64,000 nucleotides of DNA from Mauremys mutica. Its lineage: Eukaryota > Chordata > Testudines > Geoemydidae. Each line of letters starts with the position of its first letter. Position 1 is the first letter of the stretch. A program made the position numbers and the translations under genes. The stretch covers positions 57,136,697 to 57,200,696 of the forward strand of contig NC_059072.1 of NCBI RefSeq assembly GCF_020497125.1, given 5' to 3'. Of the stretch, positions 57,097 to 64,000 are shown piece by piece. Below the pieces are notes generated by a model that ran no database searches, had not been told where the DNA came from, and saw only the letters and a list, made by a program, of their open reading frames with translations.

Positions 57097-59384
57097 GAAG
57101 TTTGACAGTACTGTGCCTTACACTGACAACTCAGCCAATTTACTAACTGTCTACTAAATTTAATCTGCAATGTGAGATATGCAGTATTATTGTTCCTTAA
57201 GGTGACAAACCTCTTCAGATTTTATGTTACTGTTAGACTACGAGGATCAAGTGCCACAAGTCCTGGAGCTAGTCTATGGTCTAAATCCTGCAGACCCTTT
57301 TTAAGGCCAAAGTATGCCCAGTTGTGAAACACTCGGTGGGGGAACGATTGAGAGGAGAGTCACTGGAAGCAATGCACAGCAAGTCTCTTGCTTTTTAATT
57401 CCTGGAGAGGATTTCCTGAATTCACTGGGAGCGAGAGGTGAGCTTGGCCTGGAAACTAGTGCCAGAATAGAATGGATAACTGCAGCTGTTGTAAAGAAAA
57501 AGAATTCAGCACCCAGATTATATGTGATTGAGACCAATAAGGAAGAGTTCAACAGAAACCATCGACATGTACAGTTTTTTAATATTCGTTCCTCCCATGA
57601 GAAATTTGAATTGTCCTGATTCGGGGCAAATTCCTTTTTCAAAAACTTTAAATTATTCGCAGGAGTGAAATGCCGCTTTCCAGACAGCCCTACTCAGAAG
57701 TTATGCTGCCACTGTTTAATATTTCTGTACCTGGTCCCAACCCTTCCTCTTTACTTGAATGAAAGCGTCATTAGCTCCCATGCAGGTTAGAGCAGGAGTA
57801 CACCTAGAAGAGAGTTAGCTCTTAAGCTCCACCCCTGCTGTAACCTCCCAACTGGTTAGCTTCCATTTCTCTTGGGAGAGGGGAGAAGCCTCTCCCTGAT
57901 TTCTACTATATTTGAGTAGAGGGGAGTACTTAGCCTACAGTTAATGGAAGTTTTGCCTGAATAGAGGCTGCAGAATTTGTTCCCACACTGCTCAGTGTTC
58001 TTTAGGATGTAGTCTAAGTGCTCCACAGGGTGACTTTGTAGACAGGAAAATTTAGGATGTTTTTTGTACAGTTAAATGGCTTAGAAAAACGCATTGCACT
58101 GGATATCCTTTTATCACAAAGCATCCATTGTAATTGACCCTAGTTTGACTTTTATTAAATCTTGGTATATTTCTTATTTGATGAAGGGTGCAGACATTAA
58201 TGGTCACCTGTTTTATCTTTATACGTGCGGAACCGGGCATCCATTTGTCTTGAATACTAAAAGAAAAGGTGATTTATGGGAGTAAAGCTCTGAACATGTT
58301 GAACTGAATGTTACTGCTCCTTCACCCAGCCTCTAGCTTAACAGAAATCCTGCTCACCCAAGTCCTGAGCTACAGAAAAATTCTAAAATGTTGAGCTGTT
58401 TGCAGCACATGCTTTCTGGGTCCCAGTTTTTCTTACTGCTGGTTAAAAATATCAATATGATCCTGACAGACACTGATAGTTGAGTTCTTGTTAAACCACA
58501 TTAAGTCATACAACCCTGAGTAACTCTTAATGCTCTAAGAGCCTCAACTGGTATAATGTTGAGAACGCTCATCTCTGTTTGATCTCAGTGTGAGTTGAAG
58601 GTGCTCAATCCCTCACAAGATCAGGCCCTTACTTTGCTGTTGCACTTTGCAGTGACTGTTCCCTCAGCGAGCATCCCATATAAATAGAAGCTGCCCACTG
58701 GAAACAAGGCTATGCAGAAAATAGCTCCAGACCTTGTTGTTTTTTGCAAAATATAATATCCTGGGAGTGAGAGAAAAAGCAGAGGATTGAAAGTTACTTT
58801 GCATTCTCCATTCTAGATCAGCCAAACAAGATTTTGGCAGACCTTACTTGGTGTCTAGGACGTGACATTGCACAGTCTGGGTTTGTCCTGTTGCTGCTGG
58901 GATAGCTGGTCACCTTGTATTACACTGAATGTTTTTGCATATATTACATGCCAAAAATCCAAGTTAATTAGCCACGTCACAACAACAGATAATTATAAAA
59001 TGGTTAGGACATGATAGATGTTAACTGCTGATATATAGAAGGACTAAAGCAATTCTGAATAAAGCAACGTAAGAGTATTAAAAGTTCCCCGATCAGACAT
59101 TCAGATGTATGTATTCATTATTTCCTAAAGCTACTTTCTTAACTGGAGTACAGCCAAGAAGAAGAAACTGAATGAAAGCCCTCCCCAAGTGTAAAGAAGG
59201 CTTGAGGGCCCTGCCAACACCTCACACTCCCCTGGTGCTGCATAAGACAAGATGGGCAGGATATCAGAATGCCAAATTTAAGATTTCTACCTTGCATGAG
59301 GATCTGAAGGTTTCTGGCCAGTTTTCTGAAGTCAGTGGAATTACAATGGTGTAATATTAGTGAAAGTAAGAGGGAATTCATGTC

Positions 59385-61004
59385 CCTTTTTCTTAATTCT
59401 AATGTCACCATAACACACAAAGAAGTGGTTCAGAAGTATTTAGAAAAACAGGACGAGCACAAGTCCATGGGGATGAATGCACTGCATCCGAGGGTGCTAA
59501 AGGAGTTGGCGGATGTGATTGCAGAGCCATTGGCCATTATCTTTGAAAACTCATGGCGATCAGGGGAGGTCCTGGAAGACTGGGAAGAGGCTAATATAGT
59601 GCCCATATTTAAAAAAGGGAAGAAGGAGGATCCGGGGAACTACAGGCCAGTTAGCCTCACCTCAGTCCCTGGAAAAATCATGGAGCAGATCCTCAAGGAA
59701 TCAATTCTGAAGCACTTAGAGGAGAGGAAAGTGATCAGGAACAGTCAGCATGGATTGACCAAGGGCAAGTCATGCCTGACTAACCTAACTGCCTTCTATG
59801 AGGAGATAACTGGGTCTGTGGATGAGGGGAAAGCAGTGGATGTGTTATTCCTTGACTTTAGCAAAGCTTTTGATACGGTCTCCCACAGTATTCTTGCCAG
59901 CAAGTTAAAGAAATATGGGCTGGATGAATGGACTATAAGGTGGACAGAAAGCTGGCTAGATTGTTGGGCTTAACAGGTAGTGATCAACGGCTCCATGTCT
60001 AGTTGGCAGCCGGTTTCAAGCGGAGTGCCCCAAGGGTCAGTCCTGGGGACAGTTTTGTTCAATATCTTTATTAATGATCTGGAGGATGGTGTGGACTGCA
60101 CCATTAGCAAGTTTGCAGATGACACTAAACTGGGAGGAGTGGTAGATACGCTGGAGGGTAGGGATAGGATATAGAGGGACCTAGACAAATTAGAGGATTG
60201 GGCCAAAAGAAACCTGATGAGGATCAACAAGGACAAGTGCAGAGTCGCGCACTTAGGATGGAAGAATCCCATTCACTGTTACAGACTAGGGACCAAATGG
60301 CTAGGCAGCAGTTCTGCAGAAAAGGACCTAGGGTTATAGTGGATGAGAAGGTGGATATGAGTCAACAGTGTGCCCTTGTTGCCAAGAAGGCTAATGGCAT
60401 TTTGGGCGGTATAAGTAGGGGCATTGCCAGCAGATCGAGGGATGTGATCATTCCCCTCTATTCGACATTGGTGAGGCCTCATCTGGAGTACTGTGTCCAG
60501 TTTTGGGCCCCACACTACAGGAAGGATGTGGAAAAATTGGAAAGAGTCCAGCGGAGGGCAACAAAAATGATTAGGTGGCTGAAGCACATGACCTATGTGG
60601 AGAAGCTGAGGGAACTGGAATTGTTTAGTCTGCAGAAGAGAAGAATGAGGGGGGATTTGATAGCTGCTTTCAACTACCTGAAATGGGGTTCCAAAGAGGA
60701 TGGATCTAGACTGTTCTCAGTGGTACCTGATGACAGAACAAGTAGTAATGGTCTCAAGTTGCAGTGGGGGAAGTTTAGGTTGGATATTAGGAAAAACTTT
60801 TTCACTAGGAGGGTGGTGAAGCACTGGAATGGGTTACCTAGGGAGGTGATGGAATCTCCTTCCTTAGAGGTTTTTAAGGCCAGGCTTGACAAAGCCCTGG
60901 CTGGGATGATTTAGTTGGGAATTGGTCCTGCTTTGAGCAGGGTGTTGGACTAGATAAGCTCCCGAGGTCCCTTCCAACCCTGATATTCTATGATTCTATG
61001 ATTA
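59385..61004 (+). mobile_element. CR1 LINE, 5'-truncated, with most of the reverse transcriptase
   Basis: The roughly 1.6-kb element covers the ORF2 reverse transcriptase onwards. Motifs in order are [51 protein letters not shown] (first catalytic D), [18 protein letters not shown], and FADDTKLGG (the A-D-D pair). Later come [20 protein letters not shown] and [19 protein letters not shown]. One in-frame TAA at 59971-59973, a stop at about 60172 and a frameshift before 60198 inactivate it. The 3' end is the canonical ATTCTATGATTCTATGATT. It lies opposite to NELL2 transcription. Confidence 0.95.
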
Positions 61005-61264
61005 TGGTATTATGGAAACTTGCAACTCCAAGCCACTGTTAAATTTGTATTAAATCTGAAAAAATATTGGGACCAATCCTCAACTGATATAAACTAAGAT
61101 AGCTCAGGATCTGGGTCACTGTTGTTAGGCTCTTCACTCCCTAACCCAGCACAGTAGATGCATTCAGTAGCTTTTACCTCCATCAACATGAAACCTAGAT
61201 AATGTCACCAGTAAAGATGAATTTGGTGATTTCAATCTATTCCCCCCAAAATGTTTGTCCACAT

Positions 61265-62678
61265 TGTCACAGTTCGCCCTCACTTTTCTTGGGCAGAGAC
61301 ATGAGTCTCTATCCACCCTGATGGACATAATTCCAGATAGCCTATACTATGAAGTCGGCAAGTCAGACTTGGCTCAGTAGGCCTGGTTCGCTTTTCTCCT
61401 CAAAGGCTAATAACAGTGTAATTACCCACAGTTAAGTTACCACATAGCTCTTTCTATACAAGAACATTTATTCTTAAAGCAGAAGCTCTGCAAAAAGATA
61501 ACATTAAAAACAATGAAAGAACATGGATGCTAATACAATTACCAGAGATCAGCCCAGCTCTCACAAGGGCTCTGGCAGGTGAACAGTCCTTCAAAGCCCA
61601 CTAAAGGGTTTATAAGTGTGGTGTGACAGACCCAGACCAGTGGGGTACAGGAGTCTGGTAGAGGGCAAATATACTGGTCACTGGATGAGTAGTTTTCTGT
61701 TCCCTGAGTGACCAGAGCAGGGGCTGCACTAGAGTAATCAGGAACCTGCTAGAACCAGTTAAGGCAGACAGGCTGATTAGAACACCTGCAGCCAATCAAG
61801 GCAGGCTAATCAGGGCACCTGGGTTTAAAAAGGAGCTCACTCCAGTCAGGCAGGGGGGAGCCAGAGGAGAGGAAGTGTGTGTGAGGAGCTGGGAGCAAGA
61901 GGCACAAGGAGCTGAGAGTGAGAGGGTGTGCTGCTGGAGGACTAAGGAGTACAAGTGTTATCAGACACCAGGAGGAAGGTCTTGTGGTGAGGATAAAGAA
62001 GGTGTTTGGAGGAGGCCATGAGGAAGTAGCCCAGGGAGTTGTAGCTGTCATGCAGCTGTTACAGGAGGCACTATAGACAGCTGCAATCCACAGGGCCCTG
62101 GGCTGGAACCCGGAGTAGAGGGCAGGCCCGGGTTCCCCCAAAACCTCCCAACTCCTGATCAGACACAGGAGGAGTTGACCCAGACTGTGGGGAAGATCAC
62201 TGAGGTGAGCAAATCTGCCAATAAGCGCAGGACCCACCAGAGTAGAGGAGGAACTTTGTCACAGTGGTTACAAGTTCATAACCGTCCTGGTTCAGAACAA
62301 GCACAGTCACGAAAAATGTAGTTCATCTTTCTAGAACCTGGGTCTTTGATCTGGGAATAAGTAATTCATAGACAATGGGTCTCTCCCCAGGACCTAGCTT
62401 CAAAGGCTGGATTTTTGCATAATTGGAGGAGTTACATTTGCATATACTACCCCTACAGATTTCCTAGGAAACTCACTTAACTTTAAAAGTTCACATTATT
62501 TCAAATAGTTCTTTGTAGCTCAGAACACTTCTCAAGGTTTACATTAGCCAGGTCTCCTCCCTACAGACTTTATGTATAATCCCGCAATAATATATAAGCA
62601 TTTATTTTTGTAATATAGTGAACTGCTAAGATACTTAATTCAATAAAGTTTGTCTAGGATACTGCTATATCTGTCACA
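61265..62678 (+). mobile_element. Older solo LTR, split by a younger LTR
   Basis: The element begins TGTCACAGTTCGCC and ends CTATATCTGTCACA. CAATAAAGT near 62641 fits a poly(A) signal close to its 3' end. The flanks CACAT (61260-61264) and TACAT (62679-62683) match at 4 of 5. Without the inner LTR it would be about 770 bp. It has no coding sequence. Confidence 0.7.
61622..62263 (+). mobile_element. Younger solo LTR nested in the older one
   Basis: The 642-bp element starts TGTGACAGACCC and ends CTTTGTCACA, with TG..CA ends and a 7-bp terminal inverted repeat. GTGG flanks it on both sides (61618-61621 and 62264-62267). A TATA-like GTTTAAAAAGG lies near 61825. The diverged copy at 17209-17899 is in the opposite orientation. 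Confidence 0.88.
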
Positions 62679-62996
62679 TACATCCCATAAGTCATCTCAC
62701 CATTTGGAATGACTTGAAGACTCCAACTACTAAGAGATACAGACTCTGAATAGCCAGGTTATCTTGTGTCTGATCAATATACTGGCAGATCCTGAAGGGA
62801 AACTTCTTGCACACTGACATCTACTAAAATCTACTAATGTCATCAACAATATTTATACAGATATTTTTAAAATTGCACAATTATTCTTGAATTATAAGAG
62901 AGCAAAAGAGAAAGTAGATGTGAGTAATTTAAAAGACCCTCTCAGACACCAAACTGTTTAAAAAAATTGTGCAGGGCATTCCCTGTAACTTGACAT

Positions 62997-63145
62997 CTTT
63001 AAATCATGATATGAGGACTTCAGTAACTCAGCCAGAGATTAGGATCTATTACAGGAATGGGCGGGTGAGGTTCTGTGGCCTCCAATGTGCAGGAGGTCAG
63101 ACTAGATGATCATGATGTTCCCTTCTGACCTTAAAAATCTATGAG
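62997..63145 (+). mobile_element. CR1-type 3' tail fragment
   Basis: ATTACAGGAATGGGCGGGTG, CTCCAATGTGCAGGAGGTCA, GACTAGATGATCATGATG and CCCTTCTGACCTTAAAAATC form the 3' tail of an old CR1 subfamily common in turtles. Confidence 0.7.
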
Positions 63146-63609
63146 ACATAATACTATTCATTTCAAAGTGGAATTACCCATTATCTTCAAGGAAATACTT
63201 AAACCTGATGGCTCTGTACTGCCCCATGAGTGTGCACATAACTGTATACTATCTGCTTTCCCTACTGCACTTTCATTTAAATGAACTTTTCCAGTGGTTT
63301 TTCATACAGAATATTTATAGAGACTGAGTAGGCCTCTTACATACACTGAATGGAGAGACCATGATAGCTCCAAGGAAGTTATTCTGTTGTACTGAACCAG
63401 TAAGTTACATACAAAGTGACCAGCTTTAAGAAGGCCCAACTGTAGTGTAGTCAGCAATCCATTTCACTCCAGATATCAGGGCAGGATTTAGGCAGACATG
63501 TGGTGATACTATGCTCCATATGCTGTATTCCTCAGTTATATGGGCTCTGTATCCCAGTGGTTTCAGCAAAAAACCATTTGTATTTTACACGATAGTCCTG
63601 TCTCTTCTC

Positions 63610-64000
63610 TGATAGGGTCTACAAACCCCACACTGGGAAGGAAGGGGTTAAAGGACAACACTGGGCCCAGAAAGTCTTGCCCCGCCAGGCCTGCAGCGCA
63701 TGGTCCAGGTGGAGAGAAAGCTTAAAAGGGAGTCACTCAGCTCAGAAGGGGGGAGGCTGAAGAGGAAGAGGGACCTACCCTGAGGGCTGCTGAACAAAGG
63801 TACCAAAGAAGCCTCATTGATCCCCTACCTTGTTGTCTCTCATAGAGCCCGGGATCCCCTACCAACTGCCCTTGTTCCAAGAGGGGCATAAATCTCATTT
63901 TCAGCACCCTGCTCCAGTAAGGGGAGGTTAAGGACAGTGAAACCCTGAGGTGAGGATAAGCCATGCATAAGGGTTAGAAACTGGACTTAATGCCCTTCCA
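63610..64000. mobile_element. Possible LTR start, cut by window end
   Basis: GTCTACAAACCCCACACTGG and GGAAGGGGTTAAAGGACAAC resemble the start of a turtle LTR, and the sequence turns GC- and purine-rich compared with the intron. The other end lies outside the window, so this cannot be confirmed. Confidence 0.3.

Larger units (their letters stand above)
40003..64000 (-). other. NELL2 intron, runs past the window end
   Basis: The next upstream exon of NELL2 (expected to encode an AFCKDGCRNGGACIAANVC-type EGF segment) was not found on the minus strand up to the window end. The intron is therefore at least 24.0 kb. Apart from the repeats listed separately, it shows no coding signal. Stretches 46000-50300, 52150-53590 and 55950-59380 contain nothing I recognise. 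Confidence 0.75.

Noticed and set aside
59335..60914. Long plus-strand open frames of 212 and 238 codons
   Set aside because: They are a CR1 LINE reverse transcriptase broken by a stop and a frameshift, not a host gene.
1..64000. CRISPR arrays, phage, operons or other prokaryotic systems
   Set aside because: Split exons with GT/AG introns, CR1, SINEs and solo LTRs show vertebrate nuclear DNA; no regularly spaced repeats were seen.

Overview
This window looks like nuclear DNA of a reptile, most probably a turtle. It is AT-rich, intron-dominated and full of CR1 LINEs, Penelope-like elements with terminal inverted pieces, hAT and Harbinger-type miniature transposons, tRNA-derived and MIR-type SINEs, and solitary LTRs. 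I recognise several of these repeat families from turtle genomes by memory; no database was searched.

Only one cellular gene is supported. It is the 3' part of NELL2, on the minus strand, with five consecutive coding exons at 39862-40002, 33412-33605, 31953-32129, 24291-24515 and 21382-21432, followed by a 3'UTR down to about 20665. All splice sites are GT/AG and the phases are compatible. Together the exons encode the last 262 residues: two calcium-binding EGF-like domains and the two C-terminal von Willebrand factor C domains, ending in CCSVDPQCLQEL and a stop. The upstream exons were not found, so the intron above 40002 runs past the window end and is more than 24 kb long.

Region by region: 1-20660 is intergenic DNA downstream of NELL2. 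It holds an almost intact but inactivated hAT transposon (10504-13816, perfect 8-bp target duplication), two Penelope-like insertions (9623-10075 and 14573-15006, the second split by a nested hAT MITE), LTR-derived pieces (7377-8505, 17209-17899) and several MITEs. From 20665 to 40002 lie the NELL2 exons and four introns. These introns contain an 874-bp hAT element, an L2-type LINE split by a CR1, a solo LTR with a 5-bp duplication, and two Harbinger-like MITEs, one ending only 31 bp from a NELL2 splice donor. From 40003 to the end is intron with more MITEs, MIRs, a tRNA-derived SINE, a long CR1 with reverse transcriptase domain (59385-61004) and a nested pair of LTRs (61265-62678).

I see no CRISPR array, rRNA, functional tRNA or operon-like system. 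The most interesting signals are how the mobile elements are built (inverted Penelope copies with a hammerhead-like core, nested insertions dated by target duplications) and how close some sit to NELL2 exons. I found no previously undescribed gene system.
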